DNA of 64,000 nt from Intrasporangium flavum. GTDB taxonomy: Bacteria; Actinomycetota; Actinomycetes; Actinomycetales; Dermatophilaceae. The notes under the pieces are model-generated. The model searched no databases. It saw nothing but the letters and a program-made list of their open reading frames with translations, and was not told the DNA's origin. Below, piece after piece: positions 8,386-17,015 of the stretch. Each line of letters starts with the position of its first letter. Position 1 is the first letter of the stretch. A program made the position numbers and the translations under genes. The stretch lies in NCBI RefSeq assembly GCF_001956915.1, contig NZ_MLJO01000010.1, positions 186,001 through 250,000 on the forward strand, read 5' to 3'.

Positions 8386-8901
8386 TCAGAGACCGACCTC
8401 GGTGCGCAGCCGGGAGAGCCGCTCGGCGGCCTCCGCAGCCACCTCGGGGTCCTCGAGGCTCGCCCCCTTGCCCGGGATCGCCTGCTCGACCAGACGGCCC
8501 GTGGCGAGGTCCTGGCGGATGACGACCCGGACCGTGCGCCGCGACCGGGTGCGGAACTCGTCGGCGAGCACGACGCTGGCCTGGATGCGCTCCCGGAGGG
8601 TCTGCTGGAGCAGCGAGGGCTCGGTGACCCGCCACTGCGTCGGCCGGTGCCCGACCCACAGGACGGTGAGCAGCCCGGTCTCGCCCTTCCACGTGCCCGA
8701 CTCGGCCTCGTGCCACGGGCGCTCCCACACGAGGGCGCCCCCGGCGTCGACGAACGCCAGGTGGTGGGTCGTGGCGAGCACGTGCCCGCCGCTCTCCTCG
8801 TCGCGGGCCCACGCGAGGACCTTCTCGCCACCGGCGAGCGGCACGGCGTCGCGCACGTCGGAGGGCAGCGGCGCCCGGCGGCGCCGTTCGAACAGGGGCA
8901 T
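8386..8901 (-). CDS. conserved hypothetical protein downstream of dnaG
   Basis: The 171-residue soluble protein has a basic N-terminus, a central beta-rich part ('HVLATTHHLAFVDAGGALVWERPWHEAES') that looks like a PH-like or antiparallel barrel domain, and a C-terminal helix. I do not recognise a characterised function. Its ATG overlaps the dnaG stop by 4 bp, so it is translationally coupled to primase and is the last gene of the dgt-dnaG cluster. Confidence 0.7.
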   Translation of the reverse strand: MPLFERRRRAPLPSDVRDAVPLAGGEKVLAWARDEESGGHVLATTHHLAFVDAGGALVWERPWHEAESGTWKGETGLLTVLWVGHRPTQWRVTEPSLLQQTLRERIQASVVLADEFRTRSRRTVRVVIRQDLATGRLVEQAIPGKGASLEDPEVAAEAAERLSRLRTEVGL

Positions 8902-10829
8902 CAGACCATTCCCGCCTTGATCGTCGCGAGCTCGCGCTGGAGGGTCTGCAGGTGCAGCCCGAGCTCACGGCTGCGGTCGGGGGACGGCTCGTCCGAGTGT
9001 TCGATGCGGCGCATCTCGCTCAGCGCGTCGGCGATCTGCCGGGTCAACGCGATGGTGCGCACCCGGTTGAACAGCTCCTCGACGTAGCGCGAGGTCGGCA
9101 GTCCGGTGACGGCGTCCATCCGGGTGGGCAGGGTGTCGACGGCGAGCTCGCTGACGAGACCCGCGACCGGCGACGGGGCGGCCTCGGTGACCGCGGAGGT
9201 CCAGGCCCGGACGCTAGAGGTCTCGGAGGAGGCGTGCGCGATGCGGATGCCGTCGAAGACGGCGCGGTGCGCCGGCGCCGAGAACGCGTCAGGCGTCAGC
9301 AGGTCGAGCGCGTTGGGGGCGAAGACGGTCGGGAACTGGAGGATGACCTGGAGCAGCTGCCGTTCGGCCATGACGACCGGGTCACGCCGGTCGGGTGCTG
9401 GCATCCCCGAGTCGCCTTCTCCTGCAGCCGGTTCGGCGTCGTCGCCGCCACCGTCGCGGCGGTCACGGGCGTCGCGCGGGTCGTCGTCGACCTTGAGCCG
9501 GCCGGCGCGCGAGACCTCCCGCGCCACCTGCTCGACGTCGAGGCCGAGCATGCCGGACACCTCACGGGTGTACTCCGGGCGCAGCGACTGGTCGCGGATC
9601 GAGGCGACGATCGGCGCGACGGCGCGGGCCGCCTGGACCCGGCCCTCGGCCGTCCCGAGGTCGAACCGCTTGATCGTCGTGCGGACGGCGAACTCGAACA
9701 TCGGCACGGCGTCCTCGATGAGCGCCTGGACGGCCGGGTCGCCGCCCGACTGGCGCAGCTCGCACGGGTCCTTGCCCGACTTCTCCACGGCGACGAACGA
9801 CTGCGAGGCCCACTTCTGGTCGTCGGCGAAGGCCCGCATGGCGGCCTTCTGGCCCGCAGCGTCGCCGTCGAAGGTGAAGATGACGCGCGCCGGCGCGAGG
9901 TCGGCCTCGTCACGCATCATCCGGCGCAGCACCTTGGTGTGGTCGGCGCCGAAGGCGGTGCCGCACGTCGCGACGGCGTTCTCGACGCCGGCGAGGTGGC
10001 AGGCCATGACGTCGGTGTAGCCCTCGACGACGACGGCGCGCCGCTCCTTGGAGATCGTCTTTTTCGCGAGGTCGAGCCCGTAGAGGACGGTGGACTTCTT
10101 GTAGATCGGGGTCTCGCTCGTGTTGAGGTACTTGGCCTCGATGCGGTCGTCGTCGAAGAGGCGACGCGCGCCGAACCCGACGGTGTCGCCGGTGATGTCG
10201 CGGATCGGCCAGACGAGGCGCCCGCGGAACCGGTCGTACAGGCCGCGCGAGCCGCGCCCGGCCAGGCCGCCGGTGACGATCTCGTCGTCGCTGAAGCCCT
10301 TGTCGCGAAGGTGGCGCACGAGGTCCTCCCCCCCGCGCGGCGCGAACCCGACGCCGAAGTGCTTGGCGACCGCGCCGTCGAAGCCACGGGCGCGCATGAA
10401 GTCGCGGCCGGCGCGGGCCGCCGGCAGGTTGATGAGGGCGTCGGCGTAGAACTCCTGGGCGACGCGGTGCGCCTCGATGAGCCGGGTGCGCCGGCCGAGG
10501 CCCTCCTCGCGTGGACGCTGGCCGTCCTCGTAGCGCAGCTCCATGCCGAGCTTCTGGGCCAGCCGCTCGACGGCCTCGCTGAAGGTCAGGTGGTCGACCT
10601 TCTGGACGAACGAGATGACGTCGCCGCCCTCGCTGCACCCGAAGCAGTGCCAGGCCCCCACCGCGGGCCGGATGTTGAAGGAGGGCGTCTTCTCGTCGTG
10701 GAAGGGGCACAGTCCCTTGAGGGAGCCGGGACCGGCCGACCTCAGGGTGACGTACTCGCGCACGACGTCCTCGATGGACGTGCGCGCCTTCACCGTCGCG
10801 ATGTCCTCGCTGTTGATCAGCCCCGCCAT
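8901..10829 (-). CDS. dnaG: DNA primase
   Basis: The 642-residue primase synthesises RNA primers at the replication fork. The N-terminal zinc finger uses Cys41, His44, Cys62 and Cys65 ('CPFHDEKTPSF' and 'CFGCSEGGD'). The catalytic TOPRIM core follows with 'VVEGYTDVMACH' and the metal site 'TFDGDAAG'. A linker rich in Asp and Arg precedes the C-terminal helicase-interaction domain. Length is typical for actinobacterial DnaG. The ATG at 10829 has ACAGGAGGC upstream and TAGAAT at 10851-10856 is a good -10 element, so dnaG can be transcribed separately from dgt. Confidence 0.97.
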   Translation of the reverse strand: MAGLINSEDIATVKARTSIEDVVREYVTLRSAGPGSLKGLCPFHDEKTPSFNIRPAVGAWHCFGCSEGGDVISFVQKVDHLTFSEAVERLAQKLGMELRYEDGQRPREEGLGRRTRLIEAHRVAQEFYADALINLPAARAGRDFMRARGFDGAVAKHFGVGFAPRGGEDLVRHLRDKGFSDDEIVTGGLAGRGSRGLYDRFRGRLVWPIRDITGDTVGFGARRLFDDDRIEAKYLNTSETPIYKKSTVLYGLDLAKKTISKERRAVVVEGYTDVMACHLAGVENAVATCGTAFGADHTKVLRRMMRDEADLAPARVIFTFDGDAAGQKAAMRAFADDQKWASQSFVAVEKSGKDPCELRQSGGDPAVQALIEDAVPMFEFAVRTTIKRFDLGTAEGRVQAARAVAPIVASIRDQSLRPEYTREVSGMLGLDVEQVAREVSRAGRLKVDDDPRDARDRRDGGGDDAEPAAGEGDSGMPAPDRRDPVVMAERQLLQVILQFPTVFAPNALDLLTPDAFSAPAHRAVFDGIRIAHASSETSSVRAWTSAVTEAAPSPVAGLVSELAVDTLPTRMDAVTGLPTSRYVEELFNRVRTIALTRQIADALSEMRRIEHSDEPSPDRSRELGLHLQTLQRELATIKAGMV

Positions 10830-10879
10830 CTGCCTCCTGTCGCTGCCGCGATTCTAGGTCGTCGGTACGACCCGGCCCG

Positions 10880-12109
10880 TCAGCGGCACCACCGGCTGTG
10901 GAGGGAGAGTGCGCGGACGTCGGTGAGCGAGGCCACCTGGTCGACGACGACCCGGAGCCTCGACGCGTCGTCGTCGGCCTCCGCGTGGTCGGCGCGGAAG
11001 GGCGCGTCGAGGCGTTCCTCGGGGGCCGACGCGTAGGCGGCGACGAGGTCGCGCACGACGTCGCGCTGCTCGGCCATGACGGCGAGCCGGACGTCCGTGG
11101 TCATGACGAAGTGGTTGGCGATCGCCTTGAGCACCGAGCACTCGGCGCGCAGGGCGTCGGGCACGACGAGGTCGGCCTCGAAGCGGCACAGCGCGCCGGG
11201 TCCGTGCCGCTCGCGGGTGGCCTGCTCGACGACGAGGACGAAGTGGCCGATGAGCCGGCTCGTCATGTCCTTGAGGCGGGCGAGGTCGCCGCGGGAGCCG
11301 TCGAAGCCGGAGGGCACGGCGTCGGCGGCGAGCAGCCGCTCGAGCGCGCCGCCGAGCACGTCGGCGTCGAGGTCGGGCGCGTACGTGCGGCCCGCGACGT
11401 CGAGCACCCCGGCCATGTCGTCGGAGCGCAGGACCCGCGGGTCGAGCCACCCGGAGGCGATGGCGTCCTCGACGTCGTGCACCGAGTACGCGACGTCGTC
11501 GGACCAGTCCATGACCTCGGCCTCGAGGCAGCGGCGTCGCGGCTCGGCGCCGTCGCGGATCCATCGGAAGACCGGCAGGTCGGACGCGTAGACGCCGAAC
11601 TTCGTCGTCGGGCGGGGACCGTCGCCGCGCCCCCACGGGTACTTGGTCGTGGCGTCGAGGGTGGCGCGAGTCAGGTTGAGCCCGGCCGGTGTGCCGTCGG
11701 GGTGGGCCCGCTTGGCCTCGAGGCGTGTCAGCAGGCGCAGCGTCTGGGCATTGCCCTCGAATCCGCCGATGTCCGAAGCGATCTCGTCGAGGACGGTCTC
11801 GCCGTTGTGGCCGAACGGAGGGTGCCCGAGGTCGTGCGACAGGCAGGCCGTGTCGACGACGTCGGCGTTGCAGCCGAGCGCCGCCCCGAACTCGCGACCG
11901 ATCTGTGCGACCTCGAGCGAGTGGGTCAGCCGGTTGCGGACGAAGTCGTCGTGGCCGGGTGCGAGCACCTGGGTCTTGGCGGCGAGGCGACGCAGGGCCG
12001 ACGAGTGCACGACGCGCGCCCGGTCGCGGGCGAAGTCGTCGCGGTCGGCGCGCTTCTGGGCAGGGTCCTCGGCGACCCACCGCTCGCGATCGCTCTCGGA
12101 GTACCCCAC
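10880..12109 (-). CDS. dgt: deoxyguanosinetriphosphate triphosphohydrolase-like protein
   Basis: The HD-domain dNTPase removes triphosphate from deoxynucleotides. The metal site shows as His in 'LTHSLEVAQIG' and the pair in 'LSHDLGHPPFGHNGE', and the N-terminal 'DRARVVHSSALRRLAAKTQV' is the family signature. I choose the GTG at 12109 (409 residues) because TAGAGT lies seven bases upstream and the homologous region begins here; a GTG at 12139 overlapping the upstream stop would add ten unconserved residues. The gene lies upstream of dnaG, the common actinobacterial order. Confidence 0.88.
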   Translation of the reverse strand: MGYSESDRERWVAEDPAQKRADRDDFARDRARVVHSSALRRLAAKTQVLAPGHDDFVRNRLTHSLEVAQIGREFGAALGCNADVVDTACLSHDLGHPPFGHNGETVLDEIASDIGGFEGNAQTLRLLTRLEAKRAHPDGTPAGLNLTRATLDATTKYPWGRGDGPRPTTKFGVYASDLPVFRWIRDGAEPRRRCLEAEVMDWSDDVAYSVHDVEDAIASGWLDPRVLRSDDMAGVLDVAGRTYAPDLDADVLGGALERLLAADAVPSGFDGSRGDLARLKDMTSRLIGHFVLVVEQATRERHGPGALCRFEADLVVPDALRAECSVLKAIANHFVMTTDVRLAVMAEQRDVVRDLVAAYASAPEERLDAPFRADHAEADDDASRLRVVVDQVASLTDVRALSLHSRWCR

Positions 12110-12135
12110 GCGCCCGACTCTAGGTGCTAGGGCCC

Positions 12136-13422
12136 TCACCCTTGCGGCAGAGGGGCCGGGAGGCGCTCGTGGCGGTGCGCCTTGCCCAGGTCGACGCGGA
12201 AGGCGAGCGACTCCTGTCCCGTGGCATCCGGCACCTGGCCGGCGAGGGCGAGGTTGGACTCCCAGCGCAACGGGGAGGGCAGCGGCCCCACGGGCAGCTC
12301 CCTCGCCGAACCGTCGGCGACGTCGAACACCGTTGGGACGACGCCGGCGCCCCCACCGAGGAAGCGGCTCACGAGGACGAGGCTGCCGTCGGGAGCGCGC
12401 TGCGCATCAAGGCCCGGCGCGCAGGTGAGCGTGCCGGGGTCGAGGGTCGAGGCGACCATGACGCGCGCACAGACCTCGCCTCCCGAACCGACGAGGACGA
12501 CGTTGCGACCGGCGTCGGCTGCTTCGGAGCCCGGCGCCGCGGCCCCGAACCACCGCTGCCGCTGACCGGGCCGCCAGCCCGACGTCGGGGACCAGCTGTA
12601 GGAGAGGCTCTCGGCGGCGGAGGCGGGCTCGAGCGGGTCCTGGCCGTCGACGATCGTGACGACGTCCTGCGCCCACGTGGCGAGGCGGGGTCGCTGCGGT
12701 CCGTCCGGCGGCAGTGCGACCGACCGCACAGCCATGGACTCGACGTCGATGGTGACGAGCCTGGTCGGTGCCTCCTGCGCGTCCCCTTCGATGAGGGCGA
12801 TCCCACGTGCGCCACCCAGCACGTCGAGCACCCGCGGCCCGCTCCACACCTTGGACGCGGCGCGTGAGGCGCTCTCACGCACCGCCCACACGCTCGAGGA
12901 GTCCGGGCCTCGACCCACGACGAACGTGGTCGTCGGCCAGTTCTCGCCGAGGCCGAGGCGTAGCGAGTGCTGCAGCGTCATCGGCTCGTGGCCGAGCATG
13001 ACCGAGCCGGCCTTGTCCCGGTACCTGAGCCGCCCGTCGACGCCGGCCTCCACCACCGGGGCGCCGACCGGCTGGAACGGTCCACCGAGCGGCAGGGCCG
13101 ACGCCCAGGCGTAGGCCTCGCGGCGCGCATCGCGGGCCGTGGGCTCAGCACTGGCGGTGGGCGTCGTCCTCGACGGGGACGTGACGGGGCTCGTGGAGGC
13201 CGGGACGGGCGCCGCGAGGCGCGGGCCGTGGGCTGCGAGCACGACGACCGCGACGGTGGCCGCGGCGGCGCCGAGCGCGCCGACCACCGTCCCGACCCGG
13301 CGGCGGGTGCGCCGCCGACGCGCTCCGCTGATCACCGTCGCGGCGGTCGGTCCCCCGTCGAGCGCGTCACCGTGATGCTCGCGGAGCGCCTCGGCGAGCG
13401 CCGTCGTGGTGCGGTCGGTCAT
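12136..13422 (-). CDS. membrane-anchored extracytoplasmic protein coupled to an ECF sigma factor
   Basis: The 428-residue protein has a 42-residue cytoplasmic N-terminus ending in an Arg-rich stop, one transmembrane helix at about 43-65, a Ser/Thr/Pro linker and a 330-residue extracytoplasmic domain with repeated beta strands and Trp residues, resembling a propeller. No zinc-binding anti-sigma (ZAS) motif is visible. Its ATG lies in an ATGA overlap with the sigma gene and follows a GGAGGAG site. By position it may sense the envelope and control the sigma factor, but this is inference. Confidence 0.7.
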   Translation of the reverse strand: MTDRTTTALAEALREHHGDALDGGPTAATVISGARRRRTRRRVGTVVGALGAAAATVAVVVLAAHGPRLAAPVPASTSPVTSPSRTTPTASAEPTARDARREAYAWASALPLGGPFQPVGAPVVEAGVDGRLRYRDKAGSVMLGHEPMTLQHSLRLGLGENWPTTTFVVGRGPDSSSVWAVRESASRAASKVWSGPRVLDVLGGARGIALIEGDAQEAPTRLVTIDVESMAVRSVALPPDGPQRPRLATWAQDVVTIVDGQDPLEPASAAESLSYSWSPTSGWRPGQRQRWFGAAAPGSEAADAGRNVVLVGSGGEVCARVMVASTLDPGTLTCAPGLDAQRAPDGSLVLVSRFLGGGAGVVPTVFDVADGSARELPVGPLPSPLRWESNLALAGQVPDATGQESLAFRVDLGKAHRHERLPAPLPQG

Positions 13423-13958
13423 CGCAGCTCCTCCTGAAGCGGGCGGTCGGCGAGGGCGTGCTGGGTGCGCAGCGTGGCAAGGCCTCGCGAGAGCTGGCTC
13501 TTGACGGTGCCCACCGAGACGGCGAGCGCCTCGGCGATCGCCCTCTCCGGGAGGTCCTCGTAGAACCGCAGCACGAGCACGACGCGCTGTCGGGGCGGCA
13601 GCGTGGCCAGAAGGCTCCACATCGCGTCGCGCTCCTCGGCTCTGGCCGTGAAGGTGTCGCCGCGTTCGCCACGTGCCACCGAACGGTCCAGCAGGGTGCG
13701 CTGCTCTGTCGCCCGCCTACGGGTCAGCCGGCGCCAGCGGGAAACGTGGTTCCGCGCCAGGGCCGCCCGGGTGTACGCCAGCGGCATCCCACGCTGGATC
13801 ACGCGGTCCCACGACAGGTAGACGCGCTCCAGGGTGTCCTGGAGCAGCTCCTCGGCGTCGGCGGCGCATCCGGTGAGCAGGTAGGCGTGCCTGAGCAGGC
13901 TCGCCGAGTGGCCGGCGACGAAGGAGCTGAACTCCTCGTCGGCCTCGCAGTCGCGCAT
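13419..13958 (-). CDS. ECF RNA polymerase sigma factor, SigE family
   Basis: The 179-residue protein contains sigma region 2 ('LLRHAYLLTGCAADAEELLQ' and 'TLERVYLSWDRV') and region 4 ('LPPRQRVVLVLRFYEDLPER' followed by a helix-turn-helix 'AIAEALAVSVGTVKSQLSRG'). It matches the actinobacterial SigE-like ECF subgroup with the short, Arg-rich linker between regions. It would direct RNA polymerase to a small regulon, normally including its own operon. The second gene of the unit overlaps its stop codon. Confidence 0.88.
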   Translation of the reverse strand: MRDCEADEEFSSFVAGHSASLLRHAYLLTGCAADAEELLQDTLERVYLSWDRVIQRGMPLAYTRAALARNHVSRWRRLTRRRATEQRTLLDRSVARGERGDTFTARAEERDAMWSLLATLPPRQRVVLVLRFYEDLPERAIAEALAVSVGTVKSQLSRGLATLRTQHALADRPLQEELR

Positions 13959-14132
13959 CGAGATCCTTCCCCTGTTCGATGACGGCTCATCGTGACACCC
14001 GATTCACGCCGGCACGGCGCGAAAGGTTGCACGGTCAACCTGCCGAAAACACCGTGGCGGGTGCGTGCCCACCCGGCGCACACTGGCGAGGTGGGGCCGG
14101 CTCACGGCTCCCGGAGCGGGCAGGAGCTCGTC

Positions 14133-14264
14133 ATGGCCGACAAGTCACCCCGATCGCACATGTCCCAGAAGGGCAAGTCGATCAAGGAGAAGCGCGCCGA
14201 GAAGCACGCCAAGGAGCAGAAGGCCGCCCACACGGAGATCATCCCGCCACGCGGGCGCCGCTGA
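14133..14264 (+). CDS. small basic protein (43 residues)
   Basis: The product 'MADKSPRSHMSQKGKSIKEK' continues with another Lys-rich helix and ends 'IIPPRGRR'. It is highly charged and probably helical. CAGGAG lies eight bases before the ATG. Similar tiny Lys-rich proteins occur widely in actinobacteria without an assigned function. It is monocistronic and flanked by a short tandem repeat. Confidence 0.65.
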   Translation: MADKSPRSHMSQKGKSIKEKRAEKHAKEQKAAHTEIIPPRGRR

Positions 14265-14270
14265 GCCGCG

Positions 14271-14304
14271 CCGGTCGGGGCCGGTCGGGGCCGGTCGGGG
14301 CCGG
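14271..14304. repeat. 10-bp tandem repeat
   Basis: CCGGTCGGGG is repeated three times without mismatch (14271-14300) and followed by CCGG, between two convergent genes. Copy number may vary between strains. Confidence 0.9.
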
Positions 14305-14334
14305 CACGGCCACCGGACGGGCGGCCGGTCCGGC

Positions 14335-14973
14335 TCAGCCGAGCTCGTCGCGGACGCGCCGCACCCAGGCCGGTTCGGTGCCGTAGCGCTGGGTCTTGAT
14401 GAGGCGGCCGTGCGCGCAGTCGTCGATCAGCTCGGCCATGCGCTTGTCGCGGGTGGCCTCCTGCTTGGCCGTGACGACCCAGTTCGTCGCGACCTTGCGG
14501 TAGGAGGGGGTGGCGGCGTCCCAGAACGCCGAGGCGCGCGCGTCGGCACGCAGCATCGCCTCGTACGCCTCGGGCCACGTGCGCTCGCGGTTCTCGTACG
14601 CGTACACGCCCGACCGGTCCTCGCGACGCCGCTCGAAGGCCGCGACGCCGGCGGGGTGCATGAGGCCCGCAGCGGTCAGCTCGGCGACGGCGTTGATGTT
14701 GATGGTGCTCCAGTTGCTGCCGGGCTTGCGCGGGGTCCACCGCTGACGCGTCGCGTCGTCGTCGATCCGCTGGGCCACGGAGTCGATCCAGCCGAAGCAC
14801 AGCGCCACGCGGACCGCTTCGGCCCACTGCAGGCCGCGCGGCTCGACGTGCTTCTTGTTCAGGCCCATCCACAGCTCGGTCGCCGACGCGTGGTTGGCCT
14901 CGAGCCAGCCCCGGAAGTCGGCTGCGTCCTCGAAGAACGTCGCCGGCCGCTCCGGTGATCCACCCTGTCGCAT
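14335..14973 (-). CDS. YdeI/OmpD-associated family protein
   Basis: This 212-residue protein fits the YdeI/bacteriocin-protection family: 'DFRGWLEANHASATELWMGL' and 'WAEAVRVALCFGWIDSVAQR' in the N-terminal domain, then 'RWTPRKPGSNWSTININ' and a helical C-terminal region. The biochemical role of the family is unclear. The ATG at 14973 is preceded at seven bases by CAGGAT, a possible -10 for a leaderless transcript, and the gene diverges from the next one. Confidence 0.82.
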   Translation of the reverse strand: MRQGGSPERPATFFEDAADFRGWLEANHASATELWMGLNKKHVEPRGLQWAEAVRVALCFGWIDSVAQRIDDDATRQRWTPRKPGSNWSTININAVAELTAAGLMHPAGVAAFERRREDRSGVYAYENRERTWPEAYEAMLRADARASAFWDAATPSYRKVATNWVVTAKQEATRDKRMAELIDDCAHGRLIKTQRYGTEPAWVRRVRDELG

Positions 14974-15019
14974 GACCCCGATCCTGCCAGCCGACACCGA
15001 CGCTGGGAGGATCGTGCGC

Positions 15020-15754
15020 GTGACCGGAGTGCCTGACGTGACCGACCGCATCGCCCTCGCCGCGCTCAACAACGCCCTCTGGTGCGACGCCGTGGCCCGC
15101 TCGCACGGCGTCACCACGAGCACCGACGCCGACGCGTGGACGGCGGCGACGCGCACCCCGCCGTACTACCCGGATGCCGTGACCCTCTCCCCCACGGTCG
15201 GCGAGTACAACGTGCTCGCGCGCGTCGACGACTCGGACGGCTGCTCGGTCAAGGACTCGTGGAACCGCCTCGACCTCTCGCTCGAGGACTTCGCCCGCAT
15301 CGTCGTCGGCCAGTGGGTGTGGCTCGACCCGGCGACGCCCGTCACGGCGCCCACCGGCCCGGTGTGGCGACGCGTCGACAGTGCGGCCGGGATGGCCGCG
15401 TGGGTGCGCGCCTGGGCCACCGACCCGGAGGCCGAGGCGATCCTGCGCCCCTCCCTGCTCGACGAGCCCGGGGTCCACGTCCTCGCCGCCCACGCGTCCA
15501 CGGCGTCTGACGCGCGGGTCGTCGCCGGCGCCGTCGTCAACGTGACCGGCAAGGGTCCCGACGCGGTCGCCGGCCTCAGCAACGTCTTCGCCCGCGCGGG
15601 CGACGAGGCCGCCACGTGGGCTGCCGCGGCTGCGGCCGGCCGTGACGTCGTGGGCGCGCTCCCCCTCGTCGGGTGGGAGGCCGGGCCGGGGGTCGAGGCC
15701 GCGACCGCGGCCGGGTGCGAGCTGCTCGGCCCGCTCAGCGTCTGGCTGAAGTGA
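15020..15754 (+). CDS. hypothetical protein, possibly GNAT-like
   Basis: The 244-residue product begins 'MTGVPDVTDRIALAALNNAL'. The C-terminal third, with 'VVAGAVVNVTGKGPDAVAGLSNVF' and 'EAATAAGCELLGPLSVWLK', has the strand-helix-strand pattern of an acetyl-CoA-binding GNAT fold, which is only suggestive. GTG 15020 is preferred; GGGAGG and a GAGGAT hexamer both lie within 15 bases upstream. It diverges from the YdeI-like gene. Confidence 0.65.
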   Translation: MTGVPDVTDRIALAALNNALWCDAVARSHGVTTSTDADAWTAATRTPPYYPDAVTLSPTVGEYNVLARVDDSDGCSVKDSWNRLDLSLEDFARIVVGQWVWLDPATPVTAPTGPVWRRVDSAAGMAAWVRAWATDPEAEAILRPSLLDEPGVHVLAAHASTASDARVVAGAVVNVTGKGPDAVAGLSNVFARAGDEAATWAAAAAAGRDVVGALPLVGWEAGPGVEAATAAGCELLGPLSVWLK

Positions 15755-15757
15755 GCC

Positions 15758-15780
15758 GCGGCGGCGCGCTCAGCCGCCGC
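15758..15780. terminator. bidirectional hairpin between convergent genes
   Basis: GCGGCGGC (15758-15765) and GCCGCCGC (15773-15780) form an 8-bp stem around a seven-base loop. It overlaps the end of dusB and lies four bases after the preceding stop, so it may terminate both. Confidence 0.5.
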
Positions 15781-16996
15781 TGACCGACAGCTCGGCCTCG
15801 GCGATGGTGCGCTCGTGCTCCGGCGACAAGTCGCGCGAGTCGAGCCAGCCGTCGGGCAGGGCGACGCGGCGCGGCGAGCCGGCGCGGCCGCGCTGGCCCT
15901 CGGCAGCGTCACCCGGCCACGGGGCGTCGGGGTCGAGCGAGGCCAGCAGCGTGTCGAGGGCGGCGAGCGAGTCGACGAGCGCGAGCGAGTTGCGGATGGT
16001 CGAACCGGCCGGGAAACCCTTGAGGTACCACGCGATGTGCTTGCGGATGTCGCGGCAGGCCCGGTCCTCCTCGCCGTAGAAGTCGGTGAGGTACACGGCG
16101 TGGGTCCGCAGCGTGCGCGCCACCTCGCCGAGCGTGGGCGTGACCCTGACGCTCGACCCGGCGAAGGCGGCCGCGAGGTCGGTGAAGAGCCACGGCCTGC
16201 CCAGGCAGCCCCGGCCCACGACGACGCCGTCGCAGCCGGTCTCCTCGACCATCCGCAGGGCGTCCTCGGCCGACCAGATGTCGCCGTTGCCGAGCACCGG
16301 CACGGTCCTGACGGTCTCCTTGAGCGCCCGGATGGCCGACCAGTCGGCGGTGCCCGAGTAGGCCTGCGAGGCCGTCCGCCCGTGCAGCGCGACGGCGGCG
16401 ACGCCCTCCTGCTCGGCGGCCAGGCCAGCGTCGAGGAAGGTCATGTGGTCGTCGTCGATGCCCTTGCGCATCTTGACGGTGACCGGGATGTCGCGGCGCG
16501 AGCCCTCCTCGACGACCGCGCCGACGATGCGGCGGAAGAGGTCCTTCTTCCACGGCAGCGCCGAGCCGCCGCCCTTGCGGGTCACCTTCGGGACGGGGCA
16601 GCCGAAGTTGAGGTCGATGTGGTCGGCGCGGTCCTCCTGCACGAGGATCCGGGCGGCCGCGCGGGCCGTGGCCGGGTCGACGCTGTAGAGCTGGATCGAG
16701 CGCGGGTTCTCCTCGGGGTCGTGCTCGATGAGGCGCATCGTCTCGGGGGTGCGCTCGACGAGGGCCCGCGAGGTGATCATCTCGCTGACGTAGAGGCTGG
16801 TCGCCCCCGACGCGCCACCCAGGGCCGTTCCCTCGTCGCCGTACTCGCGGCACAGCCGGCGGAAGGCCCGGTTGGTGATGCCGGCCATCGGCGCGAGCAC
16901 GACCGGCGACTCGATGACGTGGCGACCGATGCGCAGCGGCGGCAGCACCGGGACGGGTCCGGTGGGTGCGGCGGGCGGGCTCAGCAGGTCGGTCAC
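15770..16996 (-). CDS. dusB: tRNA-dihydrouridine synthase
   Basis: The 408-residue flavoenzyme reduces uridines in the tRNA D-loop using FMN and NADPH. The TIM-barrel start 'VVLAPMAGITNRAFRRL', the catalytic cysteine in 'DLNFGCPVPKVTRKGGGSAL', 'VALHGRTASQAYSGTADW' and 'VLGNGDIWSAEDA' are all family signatures of the DusB/NifR3 group. The C-terminal helical RNA-binding domain contains 'HIAWYLKGFPAGS'. The start is a GTG. Confidence 0.94.
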   Translation of the reverse strand: MTDLLSPPAAPTGPVPVLPPLRIGRHVIESPVVLAPMAGITNRAFRRLCREYGDEGTALGGASGATSLYVSEMITSRALVERTPETMRLIEHDPEENPRSIQLYSVDPATARAAARILVQEDRADHIDLNFGCPVPKVTRKGGGSALPWKKDLFRRIVGAVVEEGSRRDIPVTVKMRKGIDDDHMTFLDAGLAAEQEGVAAVALHGRTASQAYSGTADWSAIRALKETVRTVPVLGNGDIWSAEDALRMVEETGCDGVVVGRGCLGRPWLFTDLAAAFAGSSVRVTPTLGEVARTLRTHAVYLTDFYGEEDRACRDIRKHIAWYLKGFPAGSTIRNSLALVDSLAALDTLLASLDPDAPWPGDAAEGQRGRAGSPRRVALPDGWLDSRDLSPEHERTIAEAELSVSGG

Positions 16997-17015
16997 GAGG
17001 ACCGATTGTCCCGCA

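Noticed and set aside
8952-11036. Long plus-strand frame of about 694 codons
   Set aside because: Antisense shadow of dnaG; no recognisable motif, biased composition.
12109-12139. GTGA overlap as the dgt start at 12139
   Set aside because: A better -10 plus seven-base spacing supports GTG 12109 and the extra ten residues are not family-like. Not excluded.
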